Source: Atopobiaceae bacterium (lineage in GTDB: Bacteria > Actinomycetota > Coriobacteriia > Coriobacteriales > Atopobiaceae). From it: 64,000 bases of DNA. Position numbers and translations under genes: made by a program. Each line of letters starts with the position of its first letter. The stretch's first letter is position 1. The notes beneath the pieces are model-generated. The model worked only from the letters and a program-made list of their open reading frames with translations, had not been told where the DNA came from and made no database searches. Location of the stretch: assembly GCA_022483015.1 (NCBI GenBank), contig JAKVOB010000001.1:558001-622000 (forward strand). The letters run 5' to 3'. Positions 1-9,082 of this stretch are shown in pieces.

Positions 1-1
1 C

Positions 2-331
2 AACAACGACTGGGGTTACGACTACGGCCCGGAGGTCAAGAAGGTCGTACGCTTCTACGTGGACGACCTGCTGTTCTGCGTCGCCCATTACCATGAGTCG
101 ATTGTCGGGCAGGAGTTCGACGTGGGGGTGTGCGGCCACACCCATGACCCGTTCGTGCGCAGGCATCGCGGCGGCACCTATGTCATGAACCCGGGGAGCA
201 CGACCTTCCCACGTGGCGAGATGGGCCCCACCATGGGACGCATCATCATCGTGGGCGGCAAGGTCAGGACGGCAACGATCGTCCCTCTCGACCCAGACTG
301 GGCCACCAGGGAGCGCCACGGCTGGTTCTAG
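2..331 (+). CDS. YfcE/MJ0936-type metallophosphoesterase, C-terminal part only
   Basis: The gene enters from the left edge, so only about 109 C-terminal residues are seen. They carry the GHTH motif followed by a segment reading YVMNPGSTTFPR, the metal-binding C-terminal signature of calcineurin-like phosphodiesterases of the YfcE family, which hydrolyse phosphodiester bonds with two metal ions. The N-terminal DxH and GD motifs would lie outside the window. A second, complete member of the family is at 37375-37947. The reading frame is fixed by codons from base 2. The product is presumably cytosolic, as no membrane segment is visible. Substrate unknown. Confidence 0.8.
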   Translation, partial: NNDWGYDYGPEVKKVVRFYVDDLLFCVAHYHESIVGQEFDVGVCGHTHDPFVRRHRGGTYVMNPGSTTFPRGEMGPTMGRIIIVGGKVRTATIVPLDPDWATRERHGWF

Positions 332-362
332 GGGCCTATGAGAGGCCCGGTGGGCCCTGGCA

Positions 363-388
363 CCAGAGCCTTGCGCGCAAGGCTCTGG
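363..388. terminator. Perfect palindromic hairpin after the phosphodiesterase
   Basis: A 26-base perfect palindrome (13-base half CCAGAGCCTTGCG) lies 31 bases after the phosphodiesterase stop. It would form a strong hairpin but has no T tract on either side, so termination is inferred only from its position. Confidence 0.4.
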
Positions 389-464
389 GGGGCCGGTGAG
401 ATACGCCCATGCACCCGCGCCGACCGAGCCTCCCGTGCGTAGGGGGAGAGGGACGAGAAAAGCA

Positions 465-490
465 GAGGGCCCCGGTTTCCCGGGGCCCTC
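465..490 (-). terminator. Rho-independent terminator of the tRNA-Asp gene
   Basis: An 11-bp GC-rich stem (GAGGGCCCCGG) with a four-base loop lies 10 bases beyond the 3' end of the minus-strand tRNA. Read on the minus strand it is followed by TGCTTTTCTC, a short T tract. Typical intrinsic terminator. Confidence 0.7.
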
Positions 491-500
491 GAACATGCTA

Positions 501-577
<77 letters not shown>

Positions 578-597
578 GAACGTTTGGTGCGGGAGCT

Positions 598-627
598 ATC
601 GTACCTGAGAAGTGGGTCTCCTGTCTA
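598..627 (-). promoter_or_regulatory. Candidate promoter for tRNA-Asp
   Basis: On the minus strand TAGACA (-35-like, 622-627) and TACGAT (-10-like, 598-603) are separated by 18 bases. The -10 box is about 20 bases before the tRNA 5' end, the expected distance for a tRNA transcript. Pattern match only. Confidence 0.45.
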
Positions 628-712
628 GATGGCAGCCAAAAAAAGTCCTGCCAACCCATGCGAGCTGCATATGATGGGCGGAATCTCGACGATGACGTCC
701 TTCCCGTCGCGC

Positions 713-1738
713 CTAGTCGAGGTTGATCGTGGTGACCTTGCCCTCGGAGTCGGTGAGCGCCAGCCTCGAGCCGTCGAGCGTGCAGGAGGCGAGCGAGCCG
801 GAGCCACCCACCGGATTGTTGTCAGATCCCACGAGCTGGGAGGCGACCGACCCGTCACCCATCACGTAGCAGATGACGTCCCATGACCCGTCGAGGTTCT
901 CGCCGATGTAGAAGGTGCCGTTATAGAGGACGAGCGAGACGGGTGTGCCCGTCAGCTGCACGAGCGACACGCTCGTGCCCGATGACTGGCCGGTCGTGGG
1001 CGCGGCCGTGGCGGCTGCGGCGGTCTCGGAGGACGAGCCGCTGCGCACCAGGGCCCATGTGCTGCCGTCGGGCTGGGCGAGCGAGAAGGTGTAGTCGCCA
1101 TAGTTGACCGAGCTGCCCACGGTGACGGCCGCCTGCTGGTCATAGGATCCCTGCGTGATGCCCGTGGTCGACTCTGCGGCATTGCGGACGAGCATGACGA
1201 GAGCGATGACCACCACGAGGGCCGCCAGGCCGAGGGCAGCGATGATGCGCTTGTCCTTGGGGGAGGACTCCTTGGGGCGATCGATCACCGGCCTGCGACG
1301 GCTCGAGAGCCTGACGGAGTCAGAGGACGTGCCGCGGAGGCTCTCGCGTGCGGCGTCAGCTGCCGCGGATGCGGTGTCGCGTGTGGGGATGACCGCCCCC
1401 TCGTCGGCAGAGAGCTTGGTGAAGGCGCCTGTCTCGGCAGGGTCGACGCCGATGGGACGCGGGGCCTCCTCGACCGGGTCGGGACCCACGGCGGAGCGCA
1501 CCTGGCCTGAGCCGAACCCCACGGCCGAGTGTCCCTCGCCGGCCGCGGAGAAGGGCGTGAGCGGGGTGGCAGCGGCACCAGGCTTCCTGGCCGCGGGGGT
1601 CCCTCCCTGCTGGGGGATCCTCGTGACCGGGCGCGGGCGTGCGCTGGGGGAGGAGAAGTGGCCCGCAGGGCGTGCATGCGGCTTGCGTGCGCGTACCTTG
1701 GCGTCCTTGTCGTCTGCGCCCTTGCCTTGCTCGACCAT
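713..1738 (-). CDS. Membrane-anchored protein of unknown function with extracytoplasmic domain
   Basis: I do not recognise the family. The roughly 341-residue product has about 160 residues of low-complexity, Pro/Ala/Arg-rich, presumably cytosolic sequence. One hydrophobic segment follows (residues about 166-186, IIAALGLAALVVVIALVML), then about 150 Ser/Gly/Thr-rich residues predicted outside the cell. This is a type II single-pass layout. The start at 1738 (MVEQGKG) is chosen because GAGGAG lies six bases upstream; a longer in-frame start at 1759 has no such site. The outer domain ends in short beta-like repeats (SRLALTDSEGKVTTINLD). It stands alone between tRNA-Asp and the ABC exporter. Confidence 0.7.
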   Translation of the reverse strand: MVEQGKGADDKDAKVRARKPHARPAGHFSSPSARPRPVTRIPQQGGTPAARKPGAAATPLTPFSAAGEGHSAVGFGSGQVRSAVGPDPVEEAPRPIGVDPAETGAFTKLSADEGAVIPTRDTASAAADAARESLRGTSSDSVRLSSRRRPVIDRPKESSPKDKRIIAALGLAALVVVIALVMLVRNAAESTTGITQGSYDQQAAVTVGSSVNYGDYTFSLAQPDGSTWALVRSGSSSETAAAATAAPTTGQSSGTSVSLVQLTGTPVSLVLYNGTFYIGENLDGSWDVICYVMGDGSVASQLVGSDNNPVGGSGSLASCTLDGSRLALTDSEGKVTTINLD

Positions 1739-1838
1739 GCATGCTCCTCGTCGTGCCACGGATGGTGGTGCCCTCTTGTCTCACGTCATCTTAGCGCAGG
1801 GGAATGGAGGCCCGGGTGAGGGAGGGCGACGCATGGGG

Positions 1839-1873
1839 AAGGCCCCCGGCGCATGGTGGCGACCGGGGGCCTT
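1839..1873 (-). terminator. Hairpin downstream of the ABC exporter operon
   Basis: AAGGCCCCCGG and its exact complement form an 11-bp stem 30 bases after the stop of the last permease gene on the minus strand. No clear T tract follows, so this is a probable but atypical terminator. Confidence 0.5.
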
Positions 1874-1902
1874 GGGGGCGTTCCTGATGGGATGTCGTGG
1901 TC

Positions 1903-3336
1903 CTAGCGTCCTGCCGCGCAGGCCGTGGCGACCCCACGCACGCACTGTCGGCAGGTGATGAGGTAGTAGGCGCCCATCACGGCGACGGTCAGCAGGACCA
2001 CGGGCATGACCGGGACGGCGCCAGACACCCCGAAGGCTCCGGTGAGGTAGGCCACGAACCGCATGCCGAAGACGTCGTGCACGAGCGCCATGGCGAGAGG
2101 GACGGCGAAGTAGGCACCGACCTGGCGCCGGACCGCGCCGGCCAGCATGTGGCGATCGCAGCCGATCTCGTCGAGCATGAGGTAGCTCGCATGCGAGTCC
2201 TCGGTCTGCGAGAGCTGCTGGAGGGCAAGCATCGCCGCGGCCGAGACCATGAAGGTCACCCCATAGAACAACGAGATGAACGCGAACAGGGCGAGCATCT
2301 GCCTGAGGTTGGCGATGTCGTCTGCCGCCTGCTCGGCCGTGACGGTCGGGTCGCCCAGCATCGAGAAGTCGACCTGGCCATGGGCCCCTGCCACGAAGGC
2401 GAAGCCGCCGGCGACCAGGCACACGCCCAGGGCCACGAGCACGCAGACCGACGTGAGCGTGGAGCACGAGCTCACGACCCTGCCCTCGAGCTGGCGGCTT
2501 ACGAAGCAACGGAGGCCGCGGAGGTAGAGCGTGCGGCTCCTGCGCAGGGCGGCGCCAGCGATCGAGGCACCAGCCCGCATGACGGCCTTCGTGCCGAAGT
2601 AGGCAAGCAGGCAGATGGGGAGTATGGCCATGAAGAAGGCGTCAGGGAGGGTCGTGCAGACGAACCAGACCGCACCTATGCAGGCAAGGCCGACGAGGAG
2701 GGTCAGCGTGGTGCGCACGGGTCCGGTGACGTGGTCCCTCTCGCCGGCCTTGTCGGCGTTCACGAGGTCGAGCAGGGGGCGACGCCTGATGTCGACCACG
2801 TTGACGATGGTCGACAGGACCGTCATGCCCACGAAGCATCCCACGGTCCAGCCGAGGGCCGAGGGCGAGACGACGAGCGCGAACCTCCAGGGCACCTCGA
2901 AGACGGCGGCCGTGATGAGGCCGAAGACCGGCGAGAGGAGCACGCCTGCGGCGATTCCCACCGCGAGCGAGACGGCACCCACCATGAGGCACTCGAGGGC
3001 GAGGATGCGCGAGACCTGGCCGGCGCGCATGCCCAGGAGGCCGTAGAGCGCGAACTCCCGCTTGCGGCGGCGCACCAGGAAGCGGTTGGCCGAGACCACG
3101 ATGCTCGCGAAGATGATGACCACCAGGAGCGAGAACACCTGGAGGATGGTGTTGAGCGAGTCCGCGGTCAGGACCGACCTCTGCAGGTCGGTGAGGTCGA
3201 GGGTCTCCAGGAAGGTGCCAGCCGACGTGAACGAGTAGAGCAGTGCCGCACCGAAGGCGAGGGTCGCGAAGTAGACGGCGTAGTCGCCGATGCTGCGACG
3301 CACGTTGCCGTGGGCCAGCCTGAGCGTGAGTGGCAT
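1903..3336 (-). CDS. FtsX-like ABC transporter permease (short partner)
   Basis: This 477-residue membrane protein starts with MPLTLRLAHGNVRRS, closely matching the start of the adjacent 728-residue permease, so the two are paralogues. Several hydrophobic segments are visible, with the FtsX/MacB-type layout of one N-terminal helix, a cluster of three, and a C-terminal group. It lacks the large extracellular domain of its partner. The start at 3336 has GAGGGGG upstream and lies 2 bases from the end of the preceding gene, so the two are translationally coupled. With the ATPase at 5503-6273 it forms one exporter, by family a peptide-antibiotic or lipid-type transporter. Substrate unknown. Confidence 0.85.
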   Translation of the reverse strand: MPLTLRLAHGNVRRSIGDYAVYFATLAFGAALLYSFTSAGTFLETLDLTDLQRSVLTADSLNTILQVFSLLVVIIFASIVVSANRFLVRRRKREFALYGLLGMRAGQVSRILALECLMVGAVSLAVGIAAGVLLSPVFGLITAAVFEVPWRFALVVSPSALGWTVGCFVGMTVLSTIVNVVDIRRRPLLDLVNADKAGERDHVTGPVRTTLTLLVGLACIGAVWFVCTTLPDAFFMAILPICLLAYFGTKAVMRAGASIAGAALRRSRTLYLRGLRCFVSRQLEGRVVSSCSTLTSVCVLVALGVCLVAGGFAFVAGAHGQVDFSMLGDPTVTAEQAADDIANLRQMLALFAFISLFYGVTFMVSAAAMLALQQLSQTEDSHASYLMLDEIGCDRHMLAGAVRRQVGAYFAVPLAMALVHDVFGMRFVAYLTGAFGVSGAVPVMPVVLLTVAVMGAYYLITCRQCVRGVATACAAGR

Positions 3337-3338
3337 GG

Positions 3339-5513
3339 CTACCCCCTCGCCTTGACGATGTGGGCGCTCACGACGCCGCGGGCCACGAGGTAGGTGACCA
3401 CGAGGTAGCTCCCATAGACGATCAGGAACAGCACACCGCAGCTCATGGCCGCACTCGTGATGTCGAGGTGGCCGAAGAGCGAGACCACCTTGGTGACGGA
3501 GCGCAGGGCCACGACGGAGTGGAGCAGGGCCAGGCCCAGGGGGAACAGGAAGTAGAACAACGTCTGGGCCAGCAGCGACCGGTCGGCCGCGGCACGCGAG
3601 CAGCCCAGCTCCGAGAGCGTGCGGTAGCGCGGTGCCGAGTCCGACGCGTCCGAGAGCTGCTGGATGGCCAGGATGGCGGCGCACGATATGACGAGCACGA
3701 ACCCGATGTAGACGGCCATGTACGCGATGGTGCCCGTCACGCCGTAGGCGTTCTTCGTGATCTCGGTCTTGGTGTAGGAGTGGGAGACCACGCCGGTCGA
3801 GGCGGCGCCCTCGTAGGCGCGGAGGCGCCCGTCGTTGGTCGCCGACAGGGCCGTGGCGGTATCGGACTGCGTCCCGCTGCTCGTGTCGTTGATCCTCTGG
3901 ACGTAGGCGTCGCCGTCCTCGGTGCTGCCTGAGTAGCGCAGGTTGAGTGTCGTGCTGTAGGGCGTAAGGCCGGACACCACGCTGTCCGGTACCACGATGG
4001 TGCCGGAGTTGTCGCCGACGTTCGCGATCTCGATCACGGCCGAGGTGCCGGTGACGCAGGTGGACTGGAGGGGGTGCAGGGAGTGGCCGTTCACGGGGAG
4101 GGACTCCCCGCTGGCGCAGACCTTGTCATAGAAGGCCGAGGCCTCGTCGCCGATGTCGGAGGTGATGAGGTAGCCGTCCTGCCCGAGGTCGACCGGTGCC
4201 TCTCCCATGGCGGAGCGCAGGGAGTTGTAGTCCGACTGGCTCATGAGGAAGAGGTACGAGCTGGCGGTGTCGGTGCCCTCCATGATCGAGGGGAGCGAGG
4301 CGCCGCTCTCGTCAGCCAGGGTCTTGAAGCTGACGCCGGCGTCGCCGGTCGGCCAATAGATGGTCACCTGTGCGTGCGAGTTCGAGACGGTGCTGGGGTC
4401 GAGGCCGGCGCTGGCAAGGAGCTGCGCGAGGTCGGCGGGCCTGGTCGCGGCAGCGCGCGCGATCGAGTCGGAACCCTCGAATTCCTGCAGCGACTCCTCG
4501 TCGTAGTAGTTGAGCGTGACGGAGGCGTCGTAGGGGGTGTGCGCCTCGAGGTCCTGGTTCAGCAGCGTGCAGATGCTCATGCCGCCCGTGACCGAGGTGA
4601 TGGCGAGGAACAGGACGAGGCAGATCACGGACATCGAGGCCGAGGCTGACGTGATCCTCGACGAGAGCTGGCGCGTCGTGAACATGGCGAGGCCATGGTA
4701 GTAGTGCGACTTCACCATGCGCGAGAAGGTCACGAGCGCACCCGAGAGGCCGAAGAACAGCAGGAACGTCCCCGCGCAGACGATGCCGGTGGTGATGAGG
4801 AAGGGCTGGTACTGGTCGGGCCCGTAGACGGGGAGCCCCGAGGCCTCGAGGCGTACGTAGGCCCAGATGATGAGCCCCACGCCGGCGGCGAACATCGCGA
4901 GCGAGACGGGCAGGCTGCGCACGCGCACGTGCTCGTTCTCGTGCTCGGCGCCCATGAGGTCCACGAGCTTGACGTGGCTGATGGTGCGGAGGTTGAGCAG
5001 CAGCATGAGGACGAACATCATGCCGAAGCAGCCCAGGGTCACGAAGAAGGCGAACGGCGAGAACATGAAGGTGAACTGTGTGATCGAGTCGTGGAACAGG
5101 CTGGCCGTCACGAAGACGAGCAGCTGGCTCGCCAGCACGCCGACGAGGATCCCGGCGGCGAACGACGCCACGCTCGCCAGCAGGGTCTCGAGCGAGATCA
5201 CGCGCGAGACCTGCCCACGCGTCATGCCGAGCATCTGGTAGAGGCCGAGCTCGCGCTTGCGGCGCTTGATGAGGAAGTTGTTGGCGTAGACCATGAGGAA
5301 GCCCAGCACCATCGCGAGGAAGACCGTGAGCACGGTCATGCTGCCCGAGAGCATCTCGAGGATGGTGTTGGTGCTGTCCGAGAGGAAGGCCGCCTGGTTA
5401 GAGATGGTGTTGAACGCATAGAACACCGCCACGCCCAGGGCTATGGTCACGAAGTAGATGGCATAGTCGCGCAGGCTCCTGCGGACGTTGCCCAGCGCGA
5501 GCCTAAAGAACAT
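3339..5513 (-). CDS. FtsX/BceB-like ABC transporter permease with large extracellular domain
   Basis: About 724 residues. One N-terminal helix (AIYFVTIALGVAVFYAF) is followed by three helices up to residue about 190, further helices near 230-310, a hydrophilic, presumably extracellular domain of about 270 residues (roughly 325-600), and three or four C-terminal helices. This is the arrangement of BceB/VraG-type permeases, where the outer domain senses or binds peptide antibiotics; that role is inferred from the family. The start is uncertain. ATG at 5513 fits the paralogue but has AGGAGG directly abutting it; GTG at 5525 is four codons longer. Either overlaps the ATPase gene by 11-23 bases, implying coupling. 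Confidence 0.85.
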   Translation of the reverse strand: MFFRLALGNVRRSLRDYAIYFVTIALGVAVFYAFNTISNQAAFLSDSTNTILEMLSGSMTVLTVFLAMVLGFLMVYANNFLIKRRKRELGLYQMLGMTRGQVSRVISLETLLASVASFAAGILVGVLASQLLVFVTASLFHDSITQFTFMFSPFAFFVTLGCFGMMFVLMLLLNLRTISHVKLVDLMGAEHENEHVRVRSLPVSLAMFAAGVGLIIWAYVRLEASGLPVYGPDQYQPFLITTGIVCAGTFLLFFGLSGALVTFSRMVKSHYYHGLAMFTTRQLSSRITSASASMSVICLVLFLAITSVTGGMSICTLLNQDLEAHTPYDASVTLNYYDEESLQEFEGSDSIARAAATRPADLAQLLASAGLDPSTVSNSHAQVTIYWPTGDAGVSFKTLADESGASLPSIMEGTDTASSYLFLMSQSDYNSLRSAMGEAPVDLGQDGYLITSDIGDEASAFYDKVCASGESLPVNGHSLHPLQSTCVTGTSAVIEIANVGDNSGTIVVPDSVVSGLTPYSTTLNLRYSGSTEDGDAYVQRINDTSSGTQSDTATALSATNDGRLRAYEGAASTGVVSHSYTKTEITKNAYGVTGTIAYMAVYIGFVLVISCAAILAIQQLSDASDSAPRYRTLSELGCSRAAADRSLLAQTLFYFLFPLGLALLHSVVALRSVTKVVSLFGHLDITSAAMSCGVLFLIVYGSYLVVTYLVARGVVSAHIVKARG

Positions 5514-6273
5514 CCTCCTGCTCACCGCCGATCATGGCGACGACCTGCATGATGCGGTCGAAGAACTGGCGTCGTGGCATGTCGCCGCGGGTAAGCTCGG
5601 TGAAGAGCTTGCCGTCGCGGATGAACAGGACCCGGCGGCAGTAGCTTGCCGCGAAGGAGTCGTGGGTGACCATGAGGATGGTCGCGCCGAGCTTCTCGTT
5701 GAGGTCGTCGAAGCACTCGAGCAGGAGCTTGGCGTTCTTGGAGTCGAGGGCGCCGGTGGGCTCGTCGGCCAGCACCAGCGTGGGGTTGCTCACCATGGCG
5801 CGGCTCGCGGCCACGCGCTGCTTCTGGCCGCCCGAGACCTGGTAGGGGTACTTCTCGAGCACGTCGGCCACGCCGAGCTGGCCGGCGATGGCCTCGACCG
5901 CCGGGTCTATGGAGCGCGCGTGGGCACCGGCGATGGTGAGGGGCAGCGCCACGTTCTCGCGGCAGGTGAGCGTGTCGAGCAGGTTGGAGTCCTGGAAGAT
6001 GAAGCCGAGCTGGTCGCGACGGAACGCCGCGAGCTCGCGCGAGCGCAGGCGGCACACGTCGGCACCGTCGATGAGGATGGTCCCCGACGTGGGGCGGTCG
6101 ATGGTGGCGATGCAGTTGAGCAGCGTCGTCTTCCCGGATCCCGATGGCCCCATGATGGCGACGTAGTCGCCCTTCTCGACGTCGAACGAGACTCCCGCGA
6201 GCGCTTGCGTGGTCGAGCCGCGCCCGCCCCCGTAGAGCTTCTCGACGTTGGATACCTGGAGGACCTTGGACAT
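5503..6273 (-). CDS. ABC transporter ATP-binding protein (MacB/BceA/LolD type)
   Basis: 256 residues with all ABC ATPase motifs: Walker A GPSGSGKT (42-49), Q-loop in FIFQDSNLL (about 91-99), signature VSGGQ (146-150), Walker B LVLADEP (167-172) and H-loop MVTHD (His204). The spacing and the ADEPTGALD sequence put it in the MacB/BceA/LolD branch, which works with FtsX-like permeases. The start at 6273 has AAGGGA at a good distance. It is followed by two overlapping or abutting permease genes, so the unit codes for one ATPase plus two unequal permeases. No two-component system is adjacent, unlike classical bceRS-bceAB loci. Confidence 0.93.
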   Translation of the reverse strand: MSKVLQVSNVEKLYGGGRGSTTQALAGVSFDVEKGDYVAIMGPSGSGKTTLLNCIATIDRPTSGTILIDGADVCRLRSRELAAFRRDQLGFIFQDSNLLDTLTCRENVALPLTIAGAHARSIDPAVEAIAGQLGVADVLEKYPYQVSGGQKQRVAASRAMVSNPTLVLADEPTGALDSKNAKLLLECFDDLNEKLGATILMVTHDSFAASYCRRVLFIRDGKLFTELTRGDMPRRQFFDRIMQVVAMIGGEQEDVL

Positions 6274-6377
6274 GGTGATTCCCTTCGTAGCGTGTTGTGA
6301 CAAGCATGGCAGACCGGCCGGGCGCGACCCATAGGAACCGCGCCGGCCCTCCGCCAACGGACGGTGGGGCCGGGCGG

Positions 6378-6527
6378 CTAGCGCGTGCAGAACCAGAGGG
6401 TGGCGAGCATCATGATGCCGGCGACGGCCATGGTGAGCACCCAGGCCACGCGCCGGCCCTGGCTCATCTCGCCCGCGACCATGGCCTCGTTGGTCTCCCA
6501 GAAGCTTGCGTTTGCCTGACGGAGCAT
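6378..6527 (-). CDS. 49-residue single-pass membrane peptide upstream of the ABC exporter
   Basis: The product begins MLRQANASFWETNEAMVAG and has one hydrophobic stretch, VLTMAVAGIMMLATLWF, reaching the C-terminus. The start at 6527 is supported by GAGGGGAAG upstream; a longer in-frame reading to 6614 has no such site. It lies about 104 bases before the ATPase gene on the same strand and may belong to the same transcript, for example as a small transporter subunit. No family recognised. A GC-rich imperfect hairpin lies between the two genes. Confidence 0.55.
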   Translation of the reverse strand: MLRQANASFWETNEAMVAGEMSQGRRVAWVLTMAVAGIMMLATLWFCTR

Positions 6528-6674
6528 GTCTTCCCCTCTCGTATGGCCGGCCGCTCGCCGGCGCCATCCGTTCCGTACGAGACCATCATCGGGTGCGGCG
6601 GCGGGAGGTGCCATCGAAGTGGCTTACGAGTGGGTGACGCTTCTGTAAGGTTGGGCGATGCCCGCACATATAAG

Positions 6675-6713
6675 GACGACCCGCACGGGCCGGGGTGGTC
6701 GGTGCGGGTCGTC
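6675..6713 (-). terminator. Hairpin downstream of argD
   Basis: A 12-bp perfect stem (GACGACCCGCAC and its complement) with a 15-base loop lies 34 bases after the argD stop. On the minus strand it is followed by CTTATATG, a poor T tract, so it is a likely but weak terminator of the arginine operon. Confidence 0.5.
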
Positions 6714-6746
6714 ATGTCCGAGGTGTCGAGAGGGACGTGCGGGCTG

Positions 6747-7976
<1,230 letters not shown>

Positions 7977-8036
7977 GGGAAACTCCTTGGGTGGAAGTGG
8001 GTTCTGCGGGGTGATGCGGCGGCTGGCCCGCGTCTG

Positions 8037-8930
8037 CTAGCCGGCGTCCTGCTCGGAGGTCACCATGGTGCCGATGCCCTCGTCGGTGAGCATCTCGAGC
8101 AGGAGCGAGTGCGGACGCGTGCCGTTGATGATGTGGCAGCGCGAGACGCCGGCGCGGATGGCCGAGACGCACGAGTCGATCTTGGGGATCATGCCCTTCG
8201 AGAGCGATCCCGTCCCGGCGAGCGCCTCGGCCTCGTCGGCCGTCATGCGGGCGATGAGGCTCCCCTTGTCCGAGAAGTCCTCGTAGACGCCGTCGACATC
8301 GGTGATATAGACGAGCTTGTGGGCTCCTACGGCCTCGGCGACGGCGCCGGCCACCACGTCTGCGTTGACGTTGAGGCAGCCGCCTCGGCCGTCGGAGGCG
8401 ATCGACGAGAGCACGGGGATGTAGTCGGCGTCGAGCAGGCGCATGAGGTAGTCGGCGTTCACGCTGGTGACGCGGCCCACACGGCCGAGCTCGGCCGAGA
8501 TGGGCTCGGCCATGATCACGTTGGCGTCCATCCCCGACAGGCCCACGGCAAGCGCGCCGTGGACGTTCATGGAGGTGACGAGACCCGAGTTGACGGTGCC
8601 CGAGAGGACCTCGCGCACGATGGCCATGGCCTCGGGTGTGGTGACGCGCATCCCGTCCTTGAACTCCACGGGGATGCCAGCCGCCTCCATGGCTGCCGAG
8701 ACGGCCTTGCCGCCCCCGTGCACGAGCAGCGGGCGGACGCCCAGGTACTTGAGGAGGACGATGTCCTCCATGACCTCGCGTCGGAGCTCGTCGTCGACCA
8801 TGGCGGCGCCACCGTACTTGATGACGAGCGTCTTGCCTGCGGCTGACTTGAGCCAGGGGAGCGCCTCGACGAGCGTGCGGGCACGCTCCTGGGCGTAGCG
8901 GGGTGTGCGGATGTCCTGCGTGTACTCCAT
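8037..8930 (-). CDS. argB: Acetylglutamate kinase
   Basis: 297 residues of the amino-acid kinase family; it phosphorylates N-acetylglutamate in arginine synthesis. KYGG (38-41) and HGGGK (71-75) are the ATP and substrate glycine loops. The sequence GMRVTTPEAMAIVREVL is typical of ArgB. The start at 8930 has GGGAGGG seven bases upstream. Members with an N-terminal helix are usually hexameric and arginine-inhibited; a roughly 20-residue N-terminal extension ending in ERARTLVEALPWL is consistent with that, which is inference. Confidence 0.95.
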   Translation of the reverse strand: MEYTQDIRTPRYAQERARTLVEALPWLKSAAGKTLVIKYGGAAMVDDELRREVMEDIVLLKYLGVRPLLVHGGGKAVSAAMEAAGIPVEFKDGMRVTTPEAMAIVREVLSGTVNSGLVTSMNVHGALAVGLSGMDANVIMAEPISAELGRVGRVTSVNADYLMRLLDADYIPVLSSIASDGRGGCLNVNADVVAGAVAEAVGAHKLVYITDVDGVYEDFSDKGSLIARMTADEAEALAGTGSLSKGMIPKIDSCVSAIRAGVSRCHIINGTRPHSLLLEMLTDEGIGTMVTSEQDAG

Positions 8931-8997
8931 GGTCCCTCCCGGGGACGAAGCTTCCTTGCGATGGGGCGCGCATCGGATCTGTGGAAGACGCCTGCCC

Positions 8998-9059
8998 GCC
9001 TCCGGTGTGCCTCGTCCATGTTACGACCATCCGCAACGTGGATGGTGCACACCGGAGGC
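8998..9059. promoter_or_regulatory. Nested hairpin between argJ and argB
   Basis: A 13-bp perfect outer stem (GCCTCCGGTGTGC with its complement at 9047-9059) encloses a smaller hairpin (CCATCC / GGATGG). It fills part of a 152-base gap inside an otherwise compact operon. It could be an RNA processing or attenuation site or an internal terminator. No T tract is seen. Confidence 0.45.
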
Positions 9060-9082
9060 GAACCCGAGGCGTCGTGGCCTGC

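Noticed and set aside
1897-3393. Long plus-strand frames opposite the permease genes (also 4695-5552 and 6831-8846)
   Set aside because: Antisense shadows of well-supported genes; their products are rich in His, Asp, Glu, Gly and Arg with no motifs.
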